Shown: positions 7,333 through 15,995, counted from the first letter of the stretch. The stretch: DNA of 22,330 bases from CAWIOX01 sp963837775 (GCA_963837775.1 CAWIOX010000025.1:1-22330); one strand, 5' to 3'. Program-made: numbers and translations. The notes: generated from the letters alone by a model not told the origin.

Positions 7333-8442
7333 TTAATCGATGACTTTGAAGCGTGGGTCATCAGGATCAATCGAGGCGATCCCACGCGCTTCCTCGGTCA
7401 TCTGAGTCTCTTCGGCACGGTACTCTTGCCGACGCTTCTCTTCCAAGTGCATGTAAATCGCATTGACCAACTCTTCACAACCCTCGCGATTGAGCGCCGA
7501 AATTTCAAATACCGGTCCTTTCCAGGCAAAGCGCTTGATGAAGTCTTTCACGCGTTTCTTACGCTCATCCTCGGGAACAACATCCAGCTTGTTCAGCACC
7601 AGCCAGCGGGGCTTATCAACCAATGTTTCATCGTAGATTTTCAATTCCTTGACCAGCGCCTTGGCCTCCTTGACCGGATCAACCGCCTCATCAAATGGCG
7701 CCAGATCAACGATATGCAGCAACAATCCGGTGCGCTGCAGATGCCGCAAGAACTGATGTCCCAGACCTGCGCCTTCAGCAGCACCCTCGATCAAACCTGG
7801 AATGTCTGCAATGACGAAGCTTTTTTCATGACTAACGCGCACTACGCCCAAATTCGGGTGCAGCGTAGTAAACGGATAATTGGCAATTTTTGGTCGCGCA
7901 TTGGACACTGCGGTAATGAAGGTCGATTTACCCGCATTCGGCATCCCCAGCAAACCGACGTCGGCGAGCACCTTCAGCTCCAGCCGCAATTCGCGCCGCT
8001 CACCCTCTTTACCATCGCCTTTTTGACGTGGGGCACGATTGGTAGAGGTCTTAAAATGAATATTACCCCAGCCACCCTCGCCACCTTTTGCCAACAGGAC
8101 TACCTGACCATGCTCAGTCAGATCTGCAATCGCTTCGCCAGTGTTATGGTCCGCAATCAATGTACCGACTGGCATGCGCAGCATGATATCGTCTGCGCCC
8201 TTACCGTAGCAATCTGCACCACGGCCACTTTCACCGTCACGTGCCTTGTGCAACTTGGAAAACCGAAAGTCCACCAGGGTATTTATATTACGGTCCGCGA
8301 CAGCATAGATACTGCCGCCTTTGCCGCCATCACCGCCATCCGGGCCACCAAATGGCCTGAATTTCTCACGGCAAAAAGATGCGCAGCCGTTACCGCCATT
8401 GCCAGCGATGACTTCGATTTTTGCTTCGTCGATAAACTTCAT
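7333..8442 (-). CDS. obgE: GTPase Obg/CgtA, 50S ribosome assembly
   Basis: An essential Obg-family GTPase that binds the 50S subunit and couples ribosome assembly to nutritional status. The 369-residue protein has the glycine-rich Obg domain at about 1-158 (AGNGGNGCASF, GGPDGGDGGKGGSIY). The G domain follows with P-loop GMPNAGKS at 166-173, switch I threonines in FTTLHPN (191-197), DIPG at 213-216, NKLD at 284-287 and a later ISAL motif. The acidic/charged C-terminal extension is short, as in many betaproteobacteria. The gene follows rplU-rpmA, the classic arrangement, but a terminator at 8464-8490 sits between rpmA and obgE, so obgE probably depends on read-through. Confidence 0.98.
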   Translation of the reverse strand: MKFIDEAKIEVIAGNGGNGCASFCREKFRPFGGPDGGDGGKGGSIYAVADRNINTLVDFRFSKLHKARDGESGRGADCYGKGADDIMLRMPVGTLIADHNTGEAIADLTEHGQVVLLAKGGEGGWGNIHFKTSTNRAPRQKGDGKEGERRELRLELKVLADVGLLGMPNAGKSTFITAVSNARPKIANYPFTTLHPNLGVVRVSHEKSFVIADIPGLIEGAAEGAGLGHQFLRHLQRTGLLLHIVDLAPFDEAVDPVKEAKALVKELKIYDETLVDKPRWLVLNKLDVVPEDERKKRVKDFIKRFAWKGPVFEISALNREGCEELVNAIYMHLEEKRRQEYRAEETQMTEEARGIASIDPDDPRFKVID

Positions 8443-8463
8443 TTATTGCCGCCATAAAACTAA

Positions 8464-8490
8464 AAAGGCTCTACCTTGGGCAGAGCCTTT
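8464..8490 (-). terminator. Intrinsic terminator between rpmA and obgE
   Basis: AAAGGCTCT (8464-8472) and AGAGCCTTT (8482-8490) form a perfect 9-base stem with a 9-base loop. Read on the minus strand it is followed by TTTAGTTTT, giving a usable U tract. It ends only 21 bases before the obgE start, so it would reduce obgE and proB expression relative to the ribosomal proteins. Confidence 0.8.
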
Positions 8491-8542
8491 CGATTGAAGG
8501 CTTGCGCCTTACACTGCGTGCTGAATACGTATTAAGAATGTA

Positions 8543-8800
8543 TCAGGCAGGTACTACAGTCACAAACTGCTTCTGCTGTGGTCCTTGAACCAAGAATTTT
8601 ACTTTACCATCGACAAGAGCAAACAAAGTGTGATCTTTGCCCATGCCTACGTTTTCGCCTGCACGTACCGGTGTGCCGCGTTGACGAATGATGATGCCGC
8701 CTGCGTTGATGGCTTGACCGCCATACACTTTAACGCCAAGTCGCTTCGACTCGGAATCGCGACCGTTGCGCGTGGTGCCGCCGCCTTTTTTATGTGCCAT
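8543..8800 (-). CDS. rpmA: 50S ribosomal protein L27
   Basis: The large-subunit protein L27, whose N-terminal tail reaches the peptidyl transferase centre. The 85-residue product begins MAHKKGGGTTRNGRDS, the invariant L27 N-terminus, and contains GVKVYGGQ, GGIIIRQRGT and GKDHTLFALVDGKV. The start has AAGGAG 7 bases upstream on the minus strand. There is no Firmicute-type N-terminal processing sequence. It is co-transcribed with rplU (45-base gap). Confidence 0.99.
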   Translation of the reverse strand: MAHKKGGGTTRNGRDSESKRLGVKVYGGQAINAGGIIIRQRGTPVRAGENVGMGKDHTLFALVDGKVKFLVQGPQQKQFVTVVPA

Positions 8801-8845
8801 TTAAGACTCCTTGGTATCTGGTTGGATTGACCGACGCTAAAAAAA

Positions 8846-9157
8846 TTAAGCGTTGATGGAAACGACTTGGACTTCAGTATAATTTTGGCGATGGCCTTGA
8901 TGCTTCTGGTAGTGCTTACGACGACGCATCTTGAAAATCTTGACCTTATCGTGGCGACCTTGTGCCAATACCGTAACCAGCACCGTAGCACCCTCAACCA
9001 ATGGCGCACCAAACTTGATGGTGTCACCAGCGCCCACTGCGAGCACTTGATCGATAGTGATTTCGGAGCCAATGTCTGCAGGTATCTGTTCTATTTTGAA
9101 TTTTTCGCCAGCGACAACTTTATATTGTTTGCCACCGGTTTTTATGACCGCGTACAT
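8846..9157 (-). CDS. rplU: 50S ribosomal protein L21
   Basis: The large-subunit protein L21, an early 23S rRNA-binding assembly protein. The ATG at 9157 gives 103 residues starting MYAVIKTGGKQYKV, the normal L21 N-terminus, with GAGG on the minus strand about 6 bases upstream. An in-frame ATG at 9172 would add five residues and would place the Shine-Dalgarno inside the gene, so it is rejected. The C-terminal KMRRRKHYQKHQGHRQ segment is the conserved rRNA-binding end. It is the first gene of the rplU-rpmA-obgE-proB run, behind a strong promoter and a leader of about 70 bases. Confidence 0.99.
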   Translation of the reverse strand: MYAVIKTGGKQYKVVAGEKFKIEQIPADIGSEITIDQVLAVGAGDTIKFGAPLVEGATVLVTVLAQGRHDKVKIFKMRRRKHYQKHQGHRQNYTEVQVVSINA

Positions 9158-9236
9158 GTGAAACCTCATCAAAAAAATTTATGAATTTTTTACCCGCCCA
9201 CCACAGAAAAATCGCATTGAATCGGGAAAACCTCCA

Positions 9237-9265
9237 ATTATACATATACCTAACCCCACAGTCAA
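9237..9265 (-). promoter_or_regulatory. Sigma70 promoter for rplU-rpmA
   Basis: On the minus strand TTGACT (9260-9265) and TATAAT (9237-9242) are separated by exactly 17 bases, five of six and six of six matches to consensus. Transcription would start near 9230, giving a leader of about 70 bases before rplU. Confidence 0.8.
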
Positions 9266-9534
9266 AGAAATGCAAGGCAAAACCCAAAGTAGACTGAAAA
9301 TACCCCATCCCAACAACATACCGGCCACTATTTCAAACGAACTGATAGCTGCCGCCGAAAAACATTTCCCCAAAAAAACGAAAAAATAATGTGGTGCCCA
9401 ATCGTTATTTCAATCAGTTCAATAATCAAAATGACATCAATTGCAATGAATTTTCATCGCAAAAAAAAACCGACAATACAAGCCTAGGAAAACCACCATG
9501 CATCTCGACTCGCTATTGAACCGTATTGTCATCG

Positions 9535-9540
9535 TATAAT
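9535..9540 (+). promoter_or_regulatory. Candidate -10 element for ispB
   Basis: A perfect TATAAT lies 33 bases before the ispB start. The nearest TTGAAC is only 13 bases upstream, too close for a normal -35, so the upstream half of the promoter is unclear. Confidence 0.4.
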
Positions 9541-9573
9541 CCCAATAATTGATGATTTTTAACGGGTTTCACC

Positions 9574-10563
9574 TTGTCCATCGCAACCGACCACTCGCTC
9601 AAAAACAATAACACGCAATTGATTAATGCCGATATGCAGGCTGTCAATGAGGTGATTCGCATACGCTTGCATTCTGACGTCCCGCTTGTGAATCAAATTG
9701 CCGAATATATAATCAATGCGGGCGGAAAACGCATCAGACCGCAACTGGTATTACTGATTGCCAACGCGCATCAATACCAAGGCAACCATCACCATGAATT
9801 GGCAGCAGTGGTTGAATTTATTCATACCGCAACTTTACTGCATGACGACGTAGTGGACGAATCATCATTGCGCCGCGGTCGGCAGACCGCTAATGCACTG
9901 TTCGGCAACGCAGCCTCGGTGCTGGTCGGCGATTTTCTGTATTCACGTGCTTTCCAGATGATGGTTGCGGTTAACGACATTCGCGTAATGCGCATCCTGG
10001 CCGATGCGACCAACGTAATTGCCGAAGGCGAAGTATTGCAACTACTGAATATGCATGATCCCGACATTACAGAAGAGCGTTATCTGCAAGTCATCCGCTC
10101 CAAAACCGCGAAACTATTTGAGGCCGCAGCTCAACTCGGGGCATTGGTGGCCGGCGCATCGGACGACGATATCGAAGCAGCAGCTGAATATGGCCGCTCG
10201 CTAGGAACTGCCTTCCAGTTGATTGACGACGTACTGGACTACTCGGGCAATGCTGCGGAAATTGGAAAGAATGTTGGCGATGACCTGCGAGAAGGCAAAG
10301 CGACACTACCACTTATTTTCCTGATGCAGAACGGCACGTCGCAGCAACGCGAACTGGTGCGTGCCTGCATCGAAAATGGTGATGAGCAGCATTTCGACGA
10401 TATCCTTGCCGCAATCACCACTTCTGGCGCACTAGACTACACTAGACAGGAAGCTGAAAAATCAGCGCAACGTGCCTCGGCAGCAATATCGTCGCTGACA
10501 GATAGCCCGTTTAAAGATTCCTTGCTACAATTATCTGCATTCGCGGTCAAGAGAAATCACTGA
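9574..10563 (+). CDS. ispB: Octaprenyl diphosphate synthase (trans-polyprenyl synthase)
   Basis: Builds the all-trans isoprenoid side chain of ubiquinone and menaquinone by successive additions of isopentenyl diphosphate. The 329-residue protein has GGKRIRP at 50-56, the first aspartate-rich motif DDVVD at 91-95 followed by LRRGR, and the second aspartate-rich motif in FQLIDDVLDY (DDVLD at 218-222). GDDLREGKATLPL follows and is typical of this family. FGNAASVLVGDFLY matches long-chain (C40) synthases closely. The start is a TTG at 9574, giving MSIATDHSLK. The next in-frame ATG (residue 21) would still keep the catalytic domain, so the start is uncertain. A tRNA-Pro gene follows 34 bases after the stop. 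Confidence 0.96.
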   Translation: MSIATDHSLKNNNTQLINADMQAVNEVIRIRLHSDVPLVNQIAEYIINAGGKRIRPQLVLLIANAHQYQGNHHHELAAVVEFIHTATLLHDDVVDESSLRRGRQTANALFGNAASVLVGDFLYSRAFQMMVAVNDIRVMRILADATNVIAEGEVLQLLNMHDPDITEERYLQVIRSKTAKLFEAAAQLGALVAGASDDDIEAAAEYGRSLGTAFQLIDDVLDYSGNAAEIGKNVGDDLREGKATLPLIFLMQNGTSQQRELVRACIENGDEQHFDDILAAITTSGALDYTRQEAEKSAQRASAAISSLTDSPFKDSLLQLSAFAVKRNH

Positions 10564-10597
10564 CCATGCATGATTTTCTTTGTTTCATGTCCCACAT

Positions 10598-10674
10598 CGG
10601 GGTGTAGCTTAGTCCGGTAGAGCGCTACGTTCGGGACGTAGAGGCCGGAGGTTCGAATCCTCTCACCCCGACCA
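10598..10674 (+). tRNA. tRNA-Pro, anticodon CGG
   Basis: A complete 77-base cloverleaf. The 7-base acceptor stem pairs CGGGGTG with CACCCCG, followed by discriminator A and an encoded CCA (10672-10674). The anticodon stem CTACG/CGTAG closes the loop TTCGGGA, placing CGG at 10632-10634, which reads CCG. The T arm contains GGTTCGAATCC. It lies between ispB and the CNNM/CBS gene on the same strand. I see no integrase or att duplication beside it. Confidence 0.97.
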
Positions 10675-10713
10675 ATTCTGCTTATGCAACATATTTTACG
10701 CTGACCTCCACCC

Positions 10714-12015
10714 TTGGATACGATCCCACTATGGGCGCAACTGCTTGCGCTCTGTGTTTTAATACTCTGCTCCGCCTTCTTTTCGATTTCCGAGACGGCT
10801 CTGATGGCCGCCAACCGCCATCGTTTGCGTCACATGGCAAAACGTGGCAGCAAGCTTGCCACCATTACACTGTGGCTAATAGAACATATTGACAAGGTAT
10901 TATCACTGATCCTGATCGGGAATACTCTGATCAATGCGCTGGTCACAGCACTGGTCACCGCCATGGCAATCTCTGCTTTTGGCAATGACGAAAAAGTCCT
11001 CACGATCGCAACCGGCACCGTCGCCTTTCTGCTGATTGTATTCGCGGAAATTTTTCCTAAGGTGATCGGCGCAACCTACCCTGAACGGATCATATTGCCT
11101 GCAAGTTTTGTACTGAAACCTTTGATGACACTAGCGAAACCTGCCATCTGGTTTGTCAACCTGTTCATTTCAGCACTATTAAAGGTTTTTCACATCAAGA
11201 CTGGCAACCACATCGAGGAACAGCGACTATCGCCGGAAGAGTTACGCTCAATTGTGTTGGAGGGCGGCAATTTCATTCCACAAAAGCACAAGAGCATCTT
11301 GCTCAATCTGTTTGACCTGGAAACTATTTCCGTCGAAGATGTAATGACTCCCCGCTCGCAGGTCGAGGCGCTGAATCTGTCCATGCCAGTGGAAGAAATC
11401 AAACACCAACTCGCAACTTGCTATCACAACAAGCTACCGGTATACGAAGGGGAAATCAATAAAATTATCGGCATTCTACATATGCGCAAGGCTGTCGCCT
11501 TGATCAGTCAAGAGGAGGAACTGACTACCGAACATTTCCGCACATTGCTGACAGTACCTTACTTCATTCCGCAAGATACCGGTGTATTCACTCAGCTTCA
11601 GTATTTCCAGGAAAATCGTGAGCGGTTGGGCATCATCGTTGATGAATACGGTGAAGTCCAGGGACTGGTGACACTAGAAGACATCATCGAGGAAATGATC
11701 GGTGAATTTACGACATCGACACCTGGCGCAGCCCGATCAGACAGTTTCAGCTGGAATGCTCAGTATGAATGCATGCTTGAAGGCACCACTGCATTACGCG
11801 ACATAAACAAACGCCTCGGATTACACCTGCCCGTTAATGGCCCCAAAACTTTGAACGGCCTCCTGCTGGAACTATTGCAGGACATCCCCGAATCAAATGT
11901 GAGTTTGAGAGTTGCCGATTGCATCATCGAGATCGTGCAAGTTCAGCATCAGGCAATCAAGGTAGTGAAGCTGATTCGTCCAGCGGGTCAACAAAACAAC
12001 AGCGTTGAAAAATGA
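10714..12015 (+). CDS. CNNM/CBS/CorC_HlyC-domain membrane protein (CorB/YfjD type)
   Basis: A 433-residue polytopic inner-membrane protein. Residues about 1-195 form the DUF21/CNNM domain with hydrophobic segments near 8-28, 60-80, 90-125 and 130-155, and the SISETALMAANR motif. A CBS pair at about 205-330 includes VEDVMTPRSQVEAL, LPVYEGEINKIIG, GIIVDEYGEVQGLVTLEDIIEEMIGEF-type sequence. A CorC_HlyC domain at about 345-425 ends it. The family is linked to Mg2+/Co2+ transport or efflux and was historically called haemolysin-like. The substrate here is not known. The start is a TTG at 10714 (MDTIPLWAQLLAL), supported by the typical N-terminus but without a clear Shine-Dalgarno. It is followed by a 136-base gap before pilB. 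Confidence 0.9.
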   Translation: MDTIPLWAQLLALCVLILCSAFFSISETALMAANRHRLRHMAKRGSKLATITLWLIEHIDKVLSLILIGNTLINALVTALVTAMAISAFGNDEKVLTIATGTVAFLLIVFAEIFPKVIGATYPERIILPASFVLKPLMTLAKPAIWFVNLFISALLKVFHIKTGNHIEEQRLSPEELRSIVLEGGNFIPQKHKSILLNLFDLETISVEDVMTPRSQVEALNLSMPVEEIKHQLATCYHNKLPVYEGEINKIIGILHMRKAVALISQEEELTTEHFRTLLTVPYFIPQDTGVFTQLQYFQENRERLGIIVDEYGEVQGLVTLEDIIEEMIGEFTTSTPGAARSDSFSWNAQYECMLEGTTALRDINKRLGLHLPVNGPKTLNGLLLELLQDIPESNVSLRVADCIIEIVQVQHQAIKVVKLIRPAGQQNNSVEK

Positions 12016-12032
12016 AGTTTTGCAAAATATGA

Positions 12033-12048
12033 AGCCTGCCAACAGGCT
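12033..12048 (+). terminator. Short hairpin downstream of the CorB-like gene
   Basis: AGCCTG-CCAA-CAGGCT is a perfect 6-base stem with a 4-base loop, 18 bases after the stop. The following bases (ATTCAG) give almost no U tract, so termination would be weak or Rho-assisted. Confidence 0.35.
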
Positions 12049-12151
12049 ATTCAGAACTACAGACACAATAGCTTTACAAATCAGATGCTTAGAGGCATGA
12101 TCTAAAGCCACTTCCCTAATCCAATTAGCGTTGCTTGCTGCTTGACTATCT

Positions 12152-13876
12152 ATGATGCCTCCCGCCCCAACTCCGGCTTCAAGTACGCCCATGTCAGGAC
12201 TGGCGCGCGCACTCTTACAAGCTGGCCGCCTGTCGACAACACAAGCGGAAACACTAAATAAAAAATCGGCGAGCGAAAAATCTCCCTTTATCGATGCGCT
12301 ACTGCAAAGTGGCTGTATCGACACCCGCACTCTGGCTGCCTTCTGCTCTGAGGCTTTCGGTTATCCGATGATGGATCTGACGGCGTTCAACACCAATCTC
12401 TTGCCTGAAAAAGTAGTAGACAGCAAGCTCATGCAGGGGCAGCGCGTAGTTGCCTTGGCAAAGAGAGGCAACAAAGTATCGATCGCCATCTCGGACCCGA
12501 CCAATATTCAGGCACTGGACCAGATCAAGTTTCAGACTCAGCTCACAGTCGAACCGGTTATTGTCCAGCATGATCTGCTCCTGCAGTTACTCGAAAAAAT
12601 AGGGCAAAGCGCCGAGCAAAATCTGAATGAATTAATCGGCGACGATCTCGATATCGATTTCATGGAAAGCGATATCGCTGCGCCAGTCGACGCTGCCATT
12701 ACTGACATCGATGATGCACCTGTCGTTAAATTCCTTCAGAAAATCTTACTTGACGCCATCAATTTGGGTGCCTCAGACGTTCATTTTGAACCGTTTGAGA
12801 AGTTTTACCGCATCCGTTTCCGTGTCGACGGCATATTGCGCGAAATAGCCCAGCCGCCGCTGGCAATCAAGGAAAAACTGGCATCCCGTATCAAGGTCAT
12901 CTCCAGACTGGATATTTCCGAGAAGCGCGTACCGCAGGATGGTCGCATGAAATTGGTGCTATCGAAAACCCGTGCGATTGATTTTCGGGTCAGCACCCTG
13001 CCAACTTTGTTTGGCGAAAAAATCGTCATGCGTATTCTGGATGCAACGCAAGCACAGATGGGCATCGATGCACTGGGCTACGACCCTGATCAAAAAGAAA
13101 TTCTGATGAACGCCATCCAGCGTCCGTATGGGATGGTGCTGGTCACTGGCCCGACCGGTTCGGGCAAGACCGTTTCACTGTATACCTGCCTGAATGTCAT
13201 CAACAAACCCGGCATCAATATTTCGACAGCAGAAGATCCGGCCGAGATCAATTTACCGGGTGTGAACCAGGTGAATGTCAATGACAAAGCCGGCCTGACC
13301 TTTGCCGCTGCATTGAAATCATTCCTGCGCCAGGATCCGGATGTCATCATGGTCGGCGAGATCCGTGACCTGGAAACCGCTGACATCGCCATCAAGGCGG
13401 CGCAAACGGGTCACATGGTGTTTTCCACCCTGCACACCAACGACGCACCGTCGACATTGACGCGTTTGATGAACATGGGTGTCGCGCCATTCAACATCGC
13501 ATCTTCCGTCATCCTGATTACTGCGCAGCGACTGGCGCGCCGCCTCTGCAACTGCAAACAGCCCACCGAAATTCTCGATGCCGTATTGATTCAGGCAGGC
13601 TTCAAGGAAGATCAGCTGGACGGCAGCTGGCAACCCTACAAGCCGGTTGGATGCGAGCGCTGCAATGGCAGCGGTTACAAAGGTCGCGTCGGCATATATC
13701 AGATCATGCCGATTACACAAGAAATTGAACGTATCATTCTGGCCCATGGCAGCGCACCGGATATTGAACAGCAAGCCCAAAAAGAAGGGGTAAGATCTTT
13801 GCGCGAGTCGGGCCTGATGAAAGTCAGGCAGGGGCTGACCAGCCTGGAAGAAATTCTCGGCTGCACCAATGAATAA
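12152..13876 (+). CDS. pilB: Type IV pilus assembly ATPase PilB
   Basis: The cytoplasmic hexameric ATPase that powers pilus extension (or type II-like secretion). The 574-residue protein has an N-terminal GspE/MshEN domain (about 15-150) followed by the secretion ATPase core. Walker A GPTGSGKT is at 333-340, the Asp box reads EDPAE at 361-365, Walker B contains VGEIRD at 401-406, and the His box contains STLHTND at 425-431. A zinc-type cysteine cluster follows at C466, C468, C501 and C504. The first pair is C-x-C rather than the C-x2-C of Pseudomonas and Neisseria homologues. ATG at 12152 is followed at once by a second ATG, and an ATG at 12191 is also possible. None has a clear Shine-Dalgarno. 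pilC starts 15 bases after its stop. Confidence 0.96.
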   Translation: MMPPAPTPASSTPMSGLARALLQAGRLSTTQAETLNKKSASEKSPFIDALLQSGCIDTRTLAAFCSEAFGYPMMDLTAFNTNLLPEKVVDSKLMQGQRVVALAKRGNKVSIAISDPTNIQALDQIKFQTQLTVEPVIVQHDLLLQLLEKIGQSAEQNLNELIGDDLDIDFMESDIAAPVDAAITDIDDAPVVKFLQKILLDAINLGASDVHFEPFEKFYRIRFRVDGILREIAQPPLAIKEKLASRIKVISRLDISEKRVPQDGRMKLVLSKTRAIDFRVSTLPTLFGEKIVMRILDATQAQMGIDALGYDPDQKEILMNAIQRPYGMVLVTGPTGSGKTVSLYTCLNVINKPGINISTAEDPAEINLPGVNQVNVNDKAGLTFAAALKSFLRQDPDVIMVGEIRDLETADIAIKAAQTGHMVFSTLHTNDAPSTLTRLMNMGVAPFNIASSVILITAQRLARRLCNCKQPTEILDAVLIQAGFKEDQLDGSWQPYKPVGCERCNGSGYKGRVGIYQIMPITQEIERIILAHGSAPDIEQQAQKEGVRSLRESGLMKVRQGLTSLEEILGCTNE

Positions 13877-13891
13877 TCAAGGAGACAAGGG

Positions 13892-15123
13892 ATGGCAACC
13901 GCATCACGCAATACCGCAAGCGCGCGCCAGGTAAAAGAGTCGATCTTTGCCTGGGAAGGCAAAGACAAGACGGGAAAAATTATCCGTGGCGAAATTCGTG
14001 CCGGCGGCGAGGCGATCGTCAACGTGACATTGCGACGTCAGGGTATCCTTGTCACTAAAATCAAGAAGAAAACCTTCCGCAGCGGCAAAAAAATATCCGA
14101 GAAGGACATCACGCTGTTCACCCGTCAGTTGGCAACCATGATGAAAGCTGGCGTTCCTCTGCTGCAATCATTCGACATCGTTGCGAAAGGTCATGCCAAC
14201 CCATCCGTATCAAAACTGGTGCAGGATATCCGTGCCGATGTTGAAACAGGTACCAGCCTGAATCAAGCCTTCCGCAAATTTCCGCTGTATTTCGATCCTC
14301 TGTTCTGCAACCTGGTAGGCGCCGGCGAACAGGCGGGTATTCTGGAAGACTTGCTGACGCGTCTGGCCGTCTATAAAGAAAAAACCATCGCCATCAAGGG
14401 CAAGATCAAATCTGCAATGTTTTATCCAGTTTCAATTCTGGTCGTCGCCTTTGTCGTTACGGCCGTGATCATGATCTGGGTCGTACCCGCCTTCAAGGAT
14501 GTATTCAAGAGCTTTGGTGCCGATTTGCCGGCGCCGACTTTGTTCGTAATGGCGATTTCAGATTTTTTCGTTAAAAATTGGTATATCATTTTCGGCGTCA
14601 TATTTTTCGGTCTGTATTTCTTCTTCCAGGCTTGGCGCGTTCAGCAAAAGTTCAGCGCTTCATGGACACCGCCCTGCTCAAGGCGCCCATTTTCGGTGAA
14701 GTGATACGCAAGGCAACCATCGCCCGCTGGACCAGAACGCTGGCAACCATGTTTGCAGCCGGCGTGCCGCTGGTTGAATCACTCGATTCGGTCGGCGGAG
14801 CCGCCGGCAATTTCGTCTATCTCGACGCCACCAGGAAAATCCAGACTGAAGTCAGTACCGGTACTAGCCTGACCGTCGCGATGCAGAATGCCAATATTTT
14901 CCCGAATATGGTGACCCAGATGGTGTCCATCGGCGAAGAGTCCGGTGCGCTGGATCAAATGCTGGGCAAGGTTGCTGATTTTTATGAAGCGGAAGTCGAT
15001 GATGCTGTGGATGCCATGTCGAGCCTGATGGAGCCGCTGATCATGGTCATTTTGGGTGTACTGATTGGCGGCCTGGTAATTGCCATGTACCTGCCTATCT
15101 TCAAATTGGGGGCTGTTGTCTGA
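13892..15123 (+). pseudogene. pilC: Inner-membrane platform protein PilC, interrupted by a -1 frameshift
   Basis: PilC is the polytopic platform on which PilB and PilT act. Two overlapping frames together make a normal protein of about 410 residues. The first runs from 13892 (AAGGAG at 13879-13884) to a stop at 14704 and holds the first GspF domain (LFTRQLATMMKAGVPLLQSF) and membrane segments near 14415-14490 and 14575-14640. The second frame, continuing to 15123, holds the second GspF domain (TRTLATMFAAGVPLVESLD) and the last membrane segment. The switch point is about 14646-14650. Adding one A to the AAAA run at 14646-14649 restores WRVQQKVQRFMDTALLKAP. No other damage is visible. The cause may be a sequencing error, a true mutation, or recoding at CAA-AAG (A-AAG is a known -1 slip tetramer). 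Confidence 0.9.
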
Positions 15124-15989
15124 TGCTGGATATTTTCTTTTTTGCAGCACCCGGCAGCCTGCAGTGTGCTGCATTAGCAGGCGTATTTGGTCTGTTGATC
15201 GGCAGTTTTCTGAACGTAGTCATTCATCGTGTACCCAAGATGATGCAGCGCGAATCAGACAATTATGTCGCCCATGAAAGCGGCAAGCCACTGCCCCATA
15301 CCGAGCGCTTCAACCTGATGCTGCCACGTTCCGCCTGCCCGCAATGCGGGCATCGGATCACCGCGCTGGAGAACATTCCGGTTATCAGTTATCTTTTCTT
15401 ACGCGGCAAATGCTCCGGATGCAAAACGCCGATTTCAGCGCGTTACCCGGCCATTGAATTACTGACGGGAATTTTGTCCGCTTTTCTGATATGGCGTTTC
15501 GGCAGTGGACTGGTAGGTCTCGCCACCTTGCTATTTGCCTATCTGCTGATCGCGATGACTTTCATCGACGCAGACACACAACTGCTGCCTGACGATCTGA
15601 CCTTGCCGCTATTATGGGTCGGTCTATTGATCAATCTGCAGGCCACTTTCGTGCCGTTATCGGACGCCGTCATTGGTGCCGCGGCCGGCTACTTATCCTT
15701 ATGGTCGATTTACTGGCTCTTCAAGCTTGTCACGGGCAAGGAAGGAATGGGTTACGGTGATTTCAAGCTATTGGCAGCCTTGGGTGCATGGCTGGGCTGG
15801 AGCATGCTGCCCATTATCCTGTTGCTGTCGTCGGTAGTCGGTGCCATCGTCGGAATTAGCCTGATTGTCTTTAATAAGCATGGACGCGACAACCCGATCC
15901 CTTTCGGTCCCTACCTGGCAGCTGCCGGCATGATCGCACTGCTGTATGGCAAACAGATTGCGCATGATGCGCTGAATTTTTTAATGTGA
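15123..15989 (+). CDS. pilD: Prepilin leader peptidase / N-methyltransferase PilD
   Basis: A bifunctional inner-membrane aspartic protease (family A24) that cleaves prepilin leader peptides and N-methylates the new terminal residue. The 288-residue product has the N-terminal methylase-linked domain with four cysteines (C72, C75, C97, C100) in CPQCGH and CSGCK, and the GSFLNVVIHRVP motif at 27-38. Catalytic aspartate regions are FIDADTQLLPDDLTLPL (Asp near 149) and GMGYGDFKLL (Asp213). About seven or eight hydrophobic segments follow the expected pattern. Its ATG overlaps the pilC stop by one base (TGATG), indicating translational coupling. coaE begins 7 bases after its stop. Confidence 0.97.
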   Translation: MLDIFFFAAPGSLQCAALAGVFGLLIGSFLNVVIHRVPKMMQRESDNYVAHESGKPLPHTERFNLMLPRSACPQCGHRITALENIPVISYLFLRGKCSGCKTPISARYPAIELLTGILSAFLIWRFGSGLVGLATLLFAYLLIAMTFIDADTQLLPDDLTLPLLWVGLLINLQATFVPLSDAVIGAAAGYLSLWSIYWLFKLVTGKEGMGYGDFKLLAALGAWLGWSMLPIILLLSSVVGAIVGISLIVFNKHGRDNPIPFGPYLAAAGMIALLYGKQIAHDALNFLM

Positions 15990-15995
15990 GTCCGG

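Larger units (their letters stand above)
9158..9573. other. A+T-rich divergent intergenic region between rplU and ispB
   Basis: These 416 bases carry no convincing gene. They are markedly A+T-rich with many A runs (for example eight or more A at 9460-9470). The rplU promoter and leader occupy the left part and the presumed ispB promoter lies at the right end. The centre (about 9270-9530) shows nothing I can name. Short open frames on the minus strand here have low complexity and no ribosome binding site. Confidence 0.6.

Noticed and set aside
7426..8457. A 343-residue open frame on the plus strand opposite obgE
   Set aside because: It is fully antisense to a clear obgE gene, has no recognisable domain or ribosome binding site, and its composition is that of a mirror frame.
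10598..10674. tRNA-Pro as an integration site for a mobile element
   Set aside because: No integrase, no duplicated 3' tRNA end and no foreign-looking genes lie beside it. The flanks are core genes.
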